From Beverwykella pulmonaria (lineage: Eukaryota; Ascomycota; Dothideomycetes; Pleosporales; Melanommataceae), in assembly GCA_001599595.1 (NCBI GenBank), contig BCHH01000015.1:66914-130913 (forward strand): a stretch of DNA of 64,000 bases. The letters are read 5' to 3'. Below the pieces are notes generated by a model. That model searched no databases, was not told the DNA's origin, and saw nothing but the letters and a program-made list of their open reading frames with translations. Each line of letters opens with the position of its first letter. The stretch's first letter is position 1. Below, in pieces: positions 1 through 10,662 of this stretch. The translations under genes and the position numbers were made by a program.

Positions 1-879
1 GACTCAGGATTCCATGGTCAAAGAGGAAATATATAAGGAGGACAGTTTCCTATGTTATGTTTGCTCTTTGTAGTCAACTCAAATAACTTCACTCGTCTCT
101 TACCCAGATTGATACAGCAAGTTAGTTAGTCAATTTATTGATTGGATTTACCACCCCGTTGTCTTATATCATCGTCTTCGAACCTCACAGAATAATCCTA
201 CGACACCTACGCTTACGCACCGCCTTAGTACGGACCGGACCCAGTAAGTGTTCACCTCGTATAACACTAATGTAGTAGTTACTGGCTTGTTGTGCACTAT
301 ACTAAGGCTATAGCACCCTATCCTTATTAACTACCCTAGCTATTTGCATATGCAACTACTAATTGTTAACTACAGTACTCTGCGCAGCTACTTTAACCTT
401 AGGCACTTACAAAGCCTTAGCTGCATGTCTTAATAGCACACGCAGGCAGTAAAGCAATTAACTACCTAGCTAATAATGTTATTAGTATCAAGCCACCTAA
501 GGGATCTGCTCCTTGTACTATTAACTACAAAGAATGTCTGCAAAATAAGGCCTACAAAATTATATCTTAACATATTAGACATAAGAGGGGTGCATTACGT
601 CTATTTAAAATAGTTGCTATTAACATCATCAAGCTTAATGCCCCAGGTTACAATAGTTATTAATATGTGTTCTATAGATTTAACCTATTCACAAAGTTTA
701 ATTTTGTATATACAATGCCCCAACGTGATAAGGAAGCACTGCTTAATATCCTCATACAATTAGATCAAACTATTAAACGCAAGTTTAAAACTACTGTCAC
801 ATTTATAATTGTAGATAATAAGAGAGGATATAGCCTTAATAACAACTCAACTTGTGCATATTGCGCAGCACATAGTATT

Positions 880-1290
880 AACTTTTAGATTAGAGCACCT
901 TATACTAAGGAGCAAAACAGTTCTGTAGAATGCTTAGGAAAGAATCTAATTAAACAATCGCAATCTATAAAAGGCACATTAGACCTACTACTAGCACTTA
1001 GCCCTAAAATCTATGCAACAGCAGCATATATACTTAATTAGACGCTAACAAAAGTATTAGGCTAGAAGACTCCATTTAAGGTGGCATATAACAAGAAGCC
1101 TTTAATTGCTTACCTTTATGTATATAGCTGTCGCGCATATGCACTCTGTACACAGATACCTAGAGGCAACAAACTAACACTACGTGCTTTAATTAGATAC
1201 CTTGTTAGTTATAACTCTTTAAACATATACTAAGTATAGCTGCTAAAAGCTAGGAGCAGAGCACATCAAGGAAAGGTTATCTAAACGCGA
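880..1290 (+). pseudogene. copia integrase-core remnant
   Basis: Read through stops, this stretch resembles the end of a copia integrase core: a PYT-x-EQN-x-S-x-E motif carrying the catalytic Glu, then a motif like AAYILN-TLTK-LG-KTP (residues around stops omitted), then a segment like the fungal copia Y-G-CRAYAL...IPR-KL-RA-I-YLV-Y. Stops at old Arg/Trp/Gln codons break it into short pieces. A 73-codon open piece at 667-888 just upstream may be an earlier part of the same polyprotein, but I cannot assign it. Confidence 0.7.
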
Positions 1291-2110
1291 GATGTTACCT
1301 TTAAGGAAGATCTATTCTATAATTACTGTAATGATTCTAATATACTACTGCAAGGGCAAGAACTAGAGGATATCCTACAAATACTTTACATGCCACCACT
1401 TTAAAATCTAGAAGAATTGTCTAAATTAGAACACAAGCCTAATTAACCTACTAATCCTTATTAATCCAAATAACCTTCCTATTACTATTAATTTGATCAC
1501 CTTATTAATTAGAATTAAATTAATTAGTCAAGTTAAAACAAATCACATGATTAGCCATCTCATCTACCAACTCCTAATAGCTTAATATCACTATTACTAA
1601 ATACCTCTCCTAATAAGCATTCGCACAGGCTAACATTAAGCACACAGTCATCAACTACACGGTTATTAACTGTCTAGTCAACTACCTCTGAAACAAGTGA
1701 CGCTCGTCAACTATATAATAAAGAAATGGCCGCTACCTCTGCTTCTACCACCACTTCTACTAAAAAGCGCAAGCAACAAGACTTAACTAACTTAAATGCA
1801 GCACGAAATCACGAACTTATTAATAGCAACCTGCAACAATCTTATATCCTTCTGTAAGGATCTACTAGAACTAGGAAACTGTTGCAAAGGAATAGCAGCT
1901 TTTATATTACTAAGTACTAGTCAACCTTTGTTACTGCCCTATTAAAAGGACCTAAAACATAATTTTATCAAAGCTAGCTGCCACTAGAGCTAATATCCTA
2001 CAAGGAGGTGATAAAGCTCCCTTATCCACACAACTAAGGATTCTTAGTAGCTGCTTAACGTGAGATTAGCACAATCTGGCGCAAAGGGACATACATGAAG
2101 ATAGCCTAGA

Positions 2111-2454
2111 TGTGACGGTGCTGCTCGGCAGCAACCACACATCACATGACCACGCATCAGAGGTAAGGGCATCAGGCGGTGAGCTCAACAACGAGCATCC
2201 CAGGAACATGCATCGGATGCGATCATGCCGCGCGACCAGCTCAACCACGTCGGACGACGAGGGCGCGCCATGTCACACCGCCCTTTCAGAACCTGCTTGG
2301 TCGGCCGCGGCCCGGACCATACCCTTCTGTATATAGGACTGTTCTCCCTNAGAACCTCTTCTCGCTCTATCTTAGTGTACTTGAAATAGAGCCAACTTAT
2401 CCTTTCATTTGCCTGCGCGCATCCACGATAGTGAAGACCGTGCTCGCCATCACA
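2111..2454 (+). mobile_element. Solo LTR, family LTR-A (344 bp), TSD CTAGA
   Basis: The element starts TGTGACGG and ends CATCACA. A perfect 5-bp target-site duplication, CTAGA, flanks it at 2106-2110 and 2455-2459. It contains a TATA-like motif (TGTATATAG) near 2330 and the shared LTR-A 3' segment (CTTAGTGTA...GATAGTGAAGAC...CATCACA). It is inserted inside the decayed copia element, so it is younger than that insertion. An ambiguous base n lies at 2350. It is the longest LTR-A copy in the window. Confidence 0.92.
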
Positions 2455-2561
2455 CTAGAAAGACTTCAACGCTAATAATTACAAAGTTCTCCTAATAATG
2501 TGGAGATTTACACACAAGCTTAATAGTGAAGGATATCTTACTAATTACAAAGCTAGGATCT

Positions 2562-2987
2562 TGTAACGGCGCAGGATATCAGGACGATCGGATTCGGGTG
2601 CGAATCACTACCGAGGCATATGGGAGTGCACGAGTGAGAACGAATACCCAAGATTGAATTGACACCTATAGGCCGGGTACGAAAGGATAATCAAAAGCTA
2701 CCTGATCTAACTAACGAAACGACTGGTTTATATACACGAAGAGAGATGAGAAATAACGAAGCCGAGGTAATACAGGTTCGGATAAGGACCCGTATCGGAG
2801 TTGCATCAGGCGCTGGTCCGGAGCCGAGGTAATACAGGTTTGGATATGGATCGAGCCTGTATCGGAGTTGAGTGGGGAGCAGGTCGGGAACCGAAGTCCT
2901 ATCGGTTCGGGTAGGAATAGGATCTGTATCGGGATCGGGCAGGGAGCGGTTCGGTCACGTGATGGAACGATTGTTCGAATCGTTACA
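2562..2987 (+). mobile_element. Solo LTR, family LTR-C (426 bp), TSD GATCT
   Basis: The termini are TGTAACGG and CGTTACA. A perfect 5-bp duplication, GATCT, sits at 2557-2561 and 2988-2992. The right half holds three imperfect tandem copies of a 62-67 bp unit beginning near 2761, 2823 and 2890 (GCCGAGGTAATACAGGTT-type starts). The copy is GC-richer than the surrounding copia DNA and looks less decayed. It is the second independent insertion into the copia element and the only LTR-C copy here. Confidence 0.9.
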
Positions 2988-3009
2988 GATCTGTGTGTGT
3001 GGTGACCTT

Positions 3010-4353
3010 TAGACTACTACTAAAGACACATATACAGCTACATTAGCTATTTAAACCTTCTAAGCTGTGATGGCTATTGCAGCTTACTTTAATCTAGAGA
3101 TGAGACACTATAATGCTGTTAACGCGTTTACCAACGCTTAATTAGAAACGCCTGTCTATTGCCACGCACTAGACAGCTTCTCCAACCCTGACTACCTATA
3201 GGAGCTGCACTGTGTACTATATAGCCTTAAGATATTACTACTGCTATAGTACAAGGACCTTACTAAGTTGCTTAAGGAGCTAGGACTTAAAGAAGTCAAA
3301 GAAGCTCTGTGCCTGTAGATGAACAACAAGCTACTAGTATTCTTCTATGTAGATAATATTGTCGTCCTTGTTAAACTAGGTTATACAAAAGTAATTAAAT
3401 AGTTTGAACAAAAGCTCCTGCAGTAATATAAGATTAGATGTCTAGGAGAACTAACTACCTTCTGTAGAATTTAAATTTAACGCGACTAAGAAGCAGGAAA
3501 GATATGGCTATTACAAGGTGCTTATATTAACAAACTAGTGCTTAAATTCCCGCCACTAAAGCCTATCAAAGCTACAACACCGCTACTGCTTAAGGAACTG
3601 CTTCTGTTACTAAAATAGATAGAGAATAAAGCTAATATTACTTACTACAGTTAGCTAGTTGGATTAATTGGACACGCAGCGGAAGTTACTTAGCCTAATA
3701 TTGCAAAAGCATATTCCAAGCTTGCTAAATTCTTGATTAATCTGTCGCAACAACATATTAATGCTGCATATTACGTAATCGCATACCTTGGTTAGACACG
3801 TGATTAGTTACTGTGCTATAATGCATTAGTATTAACTAACTTAGCCTATATTACTAACTGTGAAGAACCCAACTTCTTTAGAGCCTCAGACGTATTATAT
3901 GCTGATGACAAAGCCACGCGAAAAAGCTTACAAGGTTATATCTTCTTCCTATTTGGCGGTCCTATTGACTGGAAAGCGACGCTGCAGCGCTGTGTCACTA
4001 AATCAACCACTAAATCCAAACTAATCGCTGCATTATTAGCCAGCACTAAATTAATATGGTGGTGGAGACTATTCAAATCAATTAGATTTAAGCTTGACAA
4101 TGAGCAACTGCTATACTGCAACAATTAACAGACAATTTAATTGCTAAAAGAAGCTTCTCCGCGTCTTAAAACTAAACTACAGCACGTTGATATCTATTAT
4201 CACTGGCTTTGTCAAGAGGTTCAAAACAATCAAATCAATCTTGCATATATCCAGACTAATAGTCAACCAGCTGACGGTCTTACAAAGCTGTTGCTGAGAC
4301 AAAGGCATGAACACTGGGTGTCACTTCTTCACTTTGAGGATTTCCCATCATAA
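3010..4353 (+). pseudogene. copia reverse transcriptase/RNase H remnant
   Basis: Read across stops, the RT begins with a DAVNAFTNA-like motif and includes the catalytic box as F-YVDNIV near 3340-3365 (YVDD in live elements). RNase H follows, with the segment ADDKATRKS-QGYIFFLFGGPIDWKA (written around a stop-free join) near 3900-3980 and a clean last stretch at 4141-4353 ending in VDIYYHWLCQEV and PADGLTK, the usual copia RNase H C-terminus. More than ten TAG/TAA stops lie upstream of 4141. Confidence 0.85.
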
Positions 4354-4612
4354 TTATTTTGTGTATCTCTTTATTTTGTATTTACTTACTGTATATTGCT
4401 GTCAATTCTTGTAAAACGGCTATCTTAAACCTCCAACCTCCATACAGAACACACGAAGCACAAATATGATCGCCCCATCTGGAACTGCACCAGCAGTGGT
4501 TGACAAGCCTGTACTACAGCAGGACAGACCCACAAATTTGCAGCTCTGCCTGAGAAAGGTAGAGGATGGCCTTCAATTGCTCCAGCTTTAAAGTTCAAAA
4601 CTGAGGGGGGTG

Positions 4613-4745
4613 TGTAAGCCGAGGACACCATAATGTCACGTGGATATGCCACTGACTAATCAGTCCGTCACATATATATATCAGCTGTACATACATCACA
4701 TACAATACACATTTTGACACCTCTTTCCCCACGCTCCAGCTTACA
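4613..4745 (+). mobile_element. 3' LTR of the copia element, family LTR-B (133 bp)
   Basis: It follows a GAGGGGGG polypurine tract at 4602-4610 and is bounded by TGTAAGC and GCTTACA, a perfect 7-bp terminal inverted repeat. It contains a (TA)n TATA-like run near 4672-4680. It abuts the coding remnant of the helicase pseudogene at 4746, so the copia element integrated into that gene. Other LTR-B copies lie at 6806-6909, 40794-40905, 45164-45296 and 53291-53393. Confidence 0.8.
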
Positions 4746-6313
4746 CTTGAAAATATCAACTTTTATAATAGTTTTTGGAAACTCACGGTTGGGATCAAGT
4801 GTGGATGGAAGCGGGTACTTATCGTTTCCATACTTCGCTATGCATTGCCAAAGCCCGAAGCAGTCCCTCAGTTCCAGACTTGGGTCGCTTGGTATGCCAC
4901 GAGATTTGTTGAACAAACTAGCAACAGCATGAATGAAGGCAAAGGCCTCTGTTCCATCTATCCCTGGCGTGTGGATGAGTAGGAGCTTCGGTAGGCCTAG
5001 GAAACAGAATTTCTTTAGATGCATGTAGATGAATTTTCGCAGATCTGAATACCGGTGATGATGTTGAACGCTGGCAAGCTCATTTTTATTAGCTTCTTGA
5101 GTTGAGCCAAGCCAGTCATTGAACTATCCGGGGTTGCCGACAGTGGCAGAAAGTGCGATGATAGGGTATGACGCTTTAAGAAGCAGTTGCTCCCAGGTTA
5201 CATGGTCTTCGGCCTGCCCGATGCGGTGGAACTCATCGAATATGATACGCTTGATTCTACAAGACCAAGAATTCTTCTTCTCAGCATGAGATTGAGCAAG
5301 CAGCATAATCTGGAGAAGATGTGGCATAGACACTAGGACCTAGCAGCCTGTTGGGTTGTTGATGCGATAATCTCATATGAATTCCCCATACAGCGCGGCC
5401 GCGATGCTTGAAGGCCTTGGAGAAACGGGCCAGGATATCAGCAGCGATTTGATTCACTAGAGCGTTGGTAGGCGCCACATAATCCACGACATCGTCGTCG
5501 GAAGCTTGTAAGACTTTCTTCATCGCATAGAATGTGATGAAGGTTTTGCCCGCGCTGGTAGATGTGACCGCGAATCAACTCATTCCCTCATCGATGGTGT
5601 CAAGAACTTTGCGTTGTCAGGCATCCAGTTGAAAATGGTACTCGAGAATCCGAGGTGGAGTCGATGGCCCAATGGAGGTATGATCCGCAGTGCCGCAGTT
5701 GGAACCCAGCTGCGCCGTTAGGAATTAACAAATTATCCTGTATAGTCAAAAATTTTGGCTTTTGTTAATTCAGAACCAAATAAGTGAAAGTCAGAGGCCG
5801 AACGGGGCTGTTGGACTGAAAGTTGATCGCAGGGAACCTAACATCTTCGATATGGTTTCTAGTGCAATAATAATGCCCTGCGTCATCACTACTTCGACCT
5901 TAGACAGACGAAGATAAGTATCTCAGATCAAAGCTGCGATACCCATACCAGCACCCAGAGTCTTGCTCTTGCGGCTCTCAGTCCAGATTCGAAGCAGGCA
6001 GTCGATCATGAACAGCTCTACTTCTGGCCCGAGCACATCAGTTCTATTCAAGTTCCAGAGATAGTTTTTCGCCAAGATGTAGCAAACTTGCGCGTCGCCT
6101 TGAGACAGGATTTCCTTGTATTTTTTTCCAGATAGCGAAGTCATCATCCACTTTCAATTGGACATTTTTAGCCTTGATCGCTGCTGCTGATTCGAGAGTG
6201 GCAGTCTGGTCACCCTTTTTGATCGGATTGCCGGGTATTTTGCCGCTATTCGAATAGGCCCAAGGACCAGAGCCTACATCTATAAAGTTACAACTCCCAG
6301 GCATAGAGTTCAT
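4746..6313 (-). pseudogene. DDX60/Ski2-like DExH-box helicase, decayed and truncated
   Basis: The minus strand keeps helicase landmarks in several frames. They are an upstream region (5923-6313) with DVGSGPWAYS and KVDDDFAIWKKIQG; Walker A as TSAGKTF (about 5540-5575); motif Ia as YVAPTNALVNQIA; motif II as [11 protein letters not shown] (about 5210-5245; DEVH in relatives); motif III as [10 protein letters not shown]; and a downstream FIHAVASLFNKSRGIP segment typical of DDX60-like proteins. There is a 1-nt frameshift near 5370 and a TAG replacing a Gln codon near 5340. The reading ends at 4746, where the copia LTR begins, so the C-terminal half is missing. Family identity is inferred from motif spacing. 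These proteins are large RNA helicases related to the Ski2 group. Confidence 0.75.
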
Positions 6314-7640
6314 GCATCAGGCACCCTTGCCGTTTGAACAACTTCAGTTCTCAGCTTCTGCCGTAGCTGTTCAGTCGGTCCCCTAGGCCTGTGGCTCAAT
6401 GGTTAACGGTCATCCTAACACAATATTGGCACGACGAGGCTGTGTTGTTCTTTTTTCCTTACGTATCTAGACTAAAGTTATTAGAGAACTAAATTTGCGA
6501 AGACCAAGGAGCAAGGATATAGCCTGTTCATACCAGCACCTCATGCCACTCATATCGTCTGTCTATATCATAGGAGAGGAAGGAATGTGCCTCTGCCCAC
6601 TCATCACACATCGATTACTCGGTATATGTGGTTACTTCGGGGCTTCCTGCATCCGTCAACCAGCGTGGGACTGCACCATGAAAGATGCTACCGGTCTACC
6701 CAGCCAGCTGAAATCATGCTGCCTCGGGGATATACGTCCGATGACCCAATAACTGGTAATGACTGTCCAGTCAGTCAGTCACTCTATTTCTCTAAGTAGG
6801 ATGCCACTGTAGTACTAGCTCAGCTGATCGTACCTCACCAAGAACACATCACATATACATAAACACAATACACATCTTCATACCCTTTCTGATCCACACC
6901 TTGCTTACAATTTCGCTCCACTAACTTCCTGTGCCCTGTTATTGTATTAGTTGCGATAGCGAGACGCCTTATTGAACGGGATCCGTCCTGGCTACTGCCT
7001 CAGCTTGACTCACTCTATCATTCGCATGGTCCATTAGCTGCGGCGTATGCCAGGCCTCCCTATCATTCTAGCTCTTCCCACCAACCCTCGCGCCTTCGAT
7101 GTCCAATAGAATCTCCTCGCTCTTTCCCTCGGCCACGTCAGCCTCGACTTGCGACTCCAGTAAGCGTCGTTCAAAATGGTGACAGAATCACAGTTAATAC
7201 ATTAACCCTAATTATTTGAGTGTACCTTAACTAGTATTTGTGAAAGTCTACGAGGCGGTATCGAGAATTTACAGATCGAGAATCCAATGACCCTTTCCGG
7301 TCTAGACTCTTCAACCGGCTCTTCTTTGTCCGACCACTGCAGGCTTGCTAGTCACTCGAGGTGGGACCCTTCTTGCGCTGGAAACTGTCAGAGCTTAAAC
7401 CCCTGAGTATTGCTATTTGGTAATGTTGAGGGAACTAATTCCTGCGATTCCAACTCTTTGTATTACTCAAGCCAGTAACATATATTGAAATAGTTAGATA
7501 ATCTTTCGTGAAGCATTGCATGCTAATATCTTCAAGTTCCTTGATGTTCTAGTAGCTCTCCAGACGTAATTTGACCTCTCACGAGGCTTAATTTTAAGCA
7601 AGACTGCTATTGGTAGGAGGCCATTATTCCAATACCCTAG
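6314..7640. other. Gene-free repeat-rich spacer with LTR-B fragment
   Basis: No ORF here resembles a known protein. A degraded LTR-B copy occupies about 6806-6909 and ends TTGCTTACA. The downstream 6910-7200 could be the start of a retroelement internal region, since it directly follows an LTR end, but I cannot identify gag or a primer-binding site. Confidence 0.5.
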
Positions 7641-7768
7641 TACGGAGGTCGACACGTAAAGTATATGCCCTTATAGGGTTAGGGTTACGCTACAGACGTA
7701 AGATTTTATAGAATGCTTAGGTTAGTCGCCCTGACCTAGGACGTAGGCTTTACGCGTCAACCTCCGTA
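7641..7768. mobile_element. MITE with about 20-bp terminal inverted repeats and TA target site
   Basis: The left end reads TACGGAGGTCGACACGTAAA and the right end is its near-perfect reverse complement (TTTACGCGTCAACCTCCGTA), a 128-bp unit including the TA dinucleotides at both ends. TA flanks and short TIRs are typical of non-autonomous Tc1/mariner elements. There is no coding capacity. The centre holds TAGGGTTAGGGTTA, two telomere-like hexamers, probably by chance. Confidence 0.75.
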
Positions 7769-8426
7769 CGTCTTGGCATCGGTTGGTTGAATGGCAAGAA
7801 TTGCCGTGCTTGAAGGTCCCAACACTGGGCCCTTCCTGGTCTTGGGGGTTCAGAAACGGGACCGGTCGGTGGCCCCGATTTCAGGAACCATGCTTGCATG
7901 CACACGGCAGAGGGTCCCGAATTCGGGCACCATCAAGGCCGAATCAATCTGGCTCAAGCTGCTGACTCAGCGATCACGTTATACCCCTGCGAAACTCAGG
8001 CCCGAAAACAGAAATGGACTTTGCGAAGGTCACTTTGTTTTCATATATCATCCGCTATATCACCTTGTGGATGAAGACCAGACTTACTGGAATAGTTATC
8101 TACTGTGTTGGCAGGTTTTCGTATTAGCTTTCTATTAGCAGGTTTAATAACTTAGTACAAGGGATACTCGAACATTTCTTCTCAGTGATTGTTCCTTCAT
8201 TGGTGTAGTCTTTTCGTAGAGAGGAAACAACTTCAATTTTGCAAGTTTTCTCCGGCTCCTTCAACCGTGGATACCCGCTTTGCCGCTAGCGCGAAAACCC
8301 ACTCCAGCTTTGACCACCCGTTCCCAGGCTTCACCTGGGCAAAGCTCAAGATCGAAATGACCACATGGGAAAACATTATGTAGTCGCATCTCCAACCCAC
8401 AGTCCCTCGACACGCCAAACGCTCCA
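7769..8426. other. Spacer and 5' region of NPR2
   Basis: Short open frames here (for example 7791-8138, + strand) show no family resemblance. The last few hundred bases are presumably the NPR2 promoter and 5' UTR. I see no clear TATA box. Confidence 0.4.
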
Positions 8427-10228
8427 ATGCCTACGCACGCAATCAAATCTATATTTTTCACGCGCTTCCACTCTGAAAAAGGTATGTAGACACCCTCCAC
8501 CAACCTCCAAAACTCCTCCATCTAACCTCCCAACCTAGGCCCCCATGTCCTCCACCAAGTACCGGAAGGCAGCATCACCCCCTCCACCGCACCCTCGGCC
8601 CTCGCGACACCCCTCTTCGACTTCTCCTCCGTGACTACATATCTCATCCCTACCCAACAATTCTGCGATCGTCTTCTCACCTTTTGCACCAACCACCACC
8701 GTGTCATCGGATACCCTGTGTGCGTCCGTGAGGGGAAATATTCCCGCAATGAATTCATTTTCAACTTTGCGATTGTGCTTGGGGAGGGGGTGTCGGATTG
8801 GGTGGCGTATGGAGAGGTGGTGAGGAAGTTGGGGAGGTTGTTGAGGGGGTTGGAGGAGCAGGGTGGTTTTCTGAGCAGAGAGGAGGAGAGGGTTTGGGAA
8901 GATGAGGGGGCGGGAACAAGTAGTGGTAGGGGAGGGAAGCAGGAGGGCTCGGAGGGCAGCAAGGTGTATGCACTTTGTGAGATGGTGTTGGAGGATTTGA
9001 ACAATTATGCCGAGTGCATGATACCCATTGGTAAATTCTTCCCATGATCTCTTCTCAATCTTATGTTGATTGTACCATTACCTGGAGCTGACAAATGATA
9101 GATGATTCCAACACCATCAACCTCAAGCTCTTCCCTACGCACCCTCCTCCTCCCCCAATCCACGCGCACCACGTGCCCCTCCTCACCATCTCCCTATCCT
9201 CCCTCACATCCCCTATATCCTCCGACCTAACGCTAATCCGCGTTCTCCCCTTTATCAACGGCATCCACTCCGTATCCCACATCGCCCAGCTCGCAGACAC
9301 AGACCTCTCGCTAACCCGAAAAGCGATCCAACACCTCGTTTACTACGGTTGTCTCATTCTTCTCGATATATTTAGTTTTGGAGCTGTGTACGCGCCGACT
9401 GCGGAAATGAGCTGGTTCGTTACGGACACGAGCGTGCAAGAGGAGTGTGCTAGATATGTAAGAGTGCCACAATTGAGTTTTGGGAGGAGTGGGGGAAAGG
9501 CTGGCAATGAGAGTGAGCAGAGCAGGGACGAGTGCTCGAGTATAACATCGGAAGCTAGCCACCACAGTGACATCCCTTCCCCCTCAGCAAATATCACACT
9601 TAATCCTGCGACCCCCATAGCAATCTTCGACGCCCTGGAGCGCCCTCTCGATAACCCCCAAATCTCGTCTGAAACCCTAATCATGCTCTACATCTCACTC
9701 CGCCAAGGTCTCCCGCTCAAAAACTGGGTCCTCGAAAATCTCTCCTTGCTCCACGGCATTGACGTCCGCCGCTTCATCACATTTGGTGTCATAAAGGGCA
9801 TCATATATCGCGTTCACAAATACGCCATCGCAACATCCACCCTCTCATCACCCTCTTCTCACTCCCCCGCTGGCATCCCTACATCCCTGCAGTCCTCAAT
9901 CCACCGCGACTCGGACCAATCCACCATCCGCGACATGCATCCCCAAACCCACACCCACATCATCCCGCAGCACCAGAATCCTCGGCACCTCTCGCACAAG
10001 CCCTCGCTAGCAAGTACAGCAAACGTATTCATAACGCCTGCACAGCACGAGGGTGCAAGGTTGGAGAGTCTGGTGGACGAGAATGAGAATAGAGAAGGAT
10101 TGCCGTTGGTCAAGTTTTTAGACGGAATGCATTGCTTTGATGAGATTTGCACCGAGTTGGGGATGGGTGAGAGTGTGGTGGAGAAGAAAGTTAAGGGGGC
10201 AGGGGATGTGTATATTGTGTATCGGTAG
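8427..10228 (+). CDS. NPR2: Nitrogen permease regulator 2 (Npr2/NPRL2), GATOR1/SEACIT subunit
   Basis: Exons 8427-8481, 8539-9030 and 9102-10228 give 557 aa. Introns are GTATGT...CCTAG (57 nt) and GTAAAT...GATAG (71 nt). The N-terminus AIKSIFFTRFHSEKG, interrupted by intron 1 and followed by PHVLHQVPEGSI, is the NPRL2 longin-domain signature; NEFIFNFAIVL and LNNYAECMIPIDDSNTINLKL follow. The last joins exactly across intron 2 and validates it. The C-terminal third has the winged-helix-like end KFLDGMHCFDEIC. In yeast and animals Npr2 with Npr3 and Iml1/DEPDC5 forms the complex that restrains TORC1 on the vacuole when amino acids, especially nitrogen, are limiting. A Ser/His/Pro-rich insertion (about residues 400-480) is not conserved in the family core. 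The next gene converges on it. Confidence 0.93.
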
Positions 10229-10662
10229 CGATGAAAAGATAGAGGAGAGAAAAGAGCTTGGGTGAGGATTGGACTGCATCTGGGGACTATTTGCACTAAT
10301 GATTTGGGTTTGGGTGCGCTTTGAAGAGGGTACACTTCGTAAGATAGAGAGAGAGAGTACATCTACATCATATTCAAGCCATGTCCGTCGCCTAATTAAT
10401 TGGTTTGGAAAATAGTTGTGAGCTTTTCTACCCACGCGTGCAAACTTCTAGTTCCAAGTCTACTTGCTAGAAGGAGAGAATATTGCCGTGCTTTGTTAAT
10501 CCTTTAGCTCTCTGACTGGATTTGCTTTACTATCCTGTTGATGGTTGCGCGCAGTGCCGGCGTACACGTCAGCGTGTACTCAGGCCATTCTGTGAAGAGC
10601 TGATATCTATATATATTCTCGATGGAATCTTTGACACGTCTATGCTACACAAGCTCCACTCC
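10229..10662. other. Convergent intergenic spacer
   Basis: This is shared 3' UTR territory between NPR2 (+) and the D-lactate dehydrogenase gene (-). Antisense open frames that overlap the NPR2 end do not resemble proteins. Confidence 0.5.

Larger units (their letters stand above)
1..4745 (+). mobile_element. Degenerate Ty1/copia retrotransposon (5' end outside window)
   Basis: Translating across stops gives copia landmarks in the proper order: an integrase-core stretch (about 880-1290), reverse transcriptase (about 3010-3800) and RNase H (about 3810-4350), then a polypurine run at 4602-4610 and a 3' LTR at 4613-4745. The internal stops are nearly all TAG or TAA at positions where the family has Gln or Trp, and the sequence is AT-rich, which fits RIP (C:G to T:A). 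Two solo LTRs at 2111-2454 and 2562-2987 interrupt the internal region. The left 600 bases probably belong to the same element, but I see no motif there. No part can encode a working protein. Confidence 0.85.

Noticed and set aside
2350..2350. Ambiguous base n
   Set aside because: A sequencing or assembly ambiguity within the LTR-A copy, not a biological feature.
4425..4652. 75-codon minus-strand frame over the copia 3' end
   Set aside because: It spans the polypurine tract and LTR start of the copia element and has no protein similarity.
6385..6460. Possible tRNA-like sequence (GGCCTGTGGCTCAATGGTTAACG)
   Set aside because: A D-arm-like GGCTCAATGGTTAA is present, but no T-loop GGTTCRA box at the right distance and no pairing acceptor stem.
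7672..7688. Telomere repeat TAGGGTTAGGGTTA
   Set aside because: Only two units, inside a MITE and next to housekeeping genes; not a chromosome end or interstitial telomere array.
8522..9045. Minus-strand frames of 94-160 codons in NPR2
   Set aside because: They are antisense to NPR2 exon 2; Pro/Ser-rich low-complexity translations without family resemblance.
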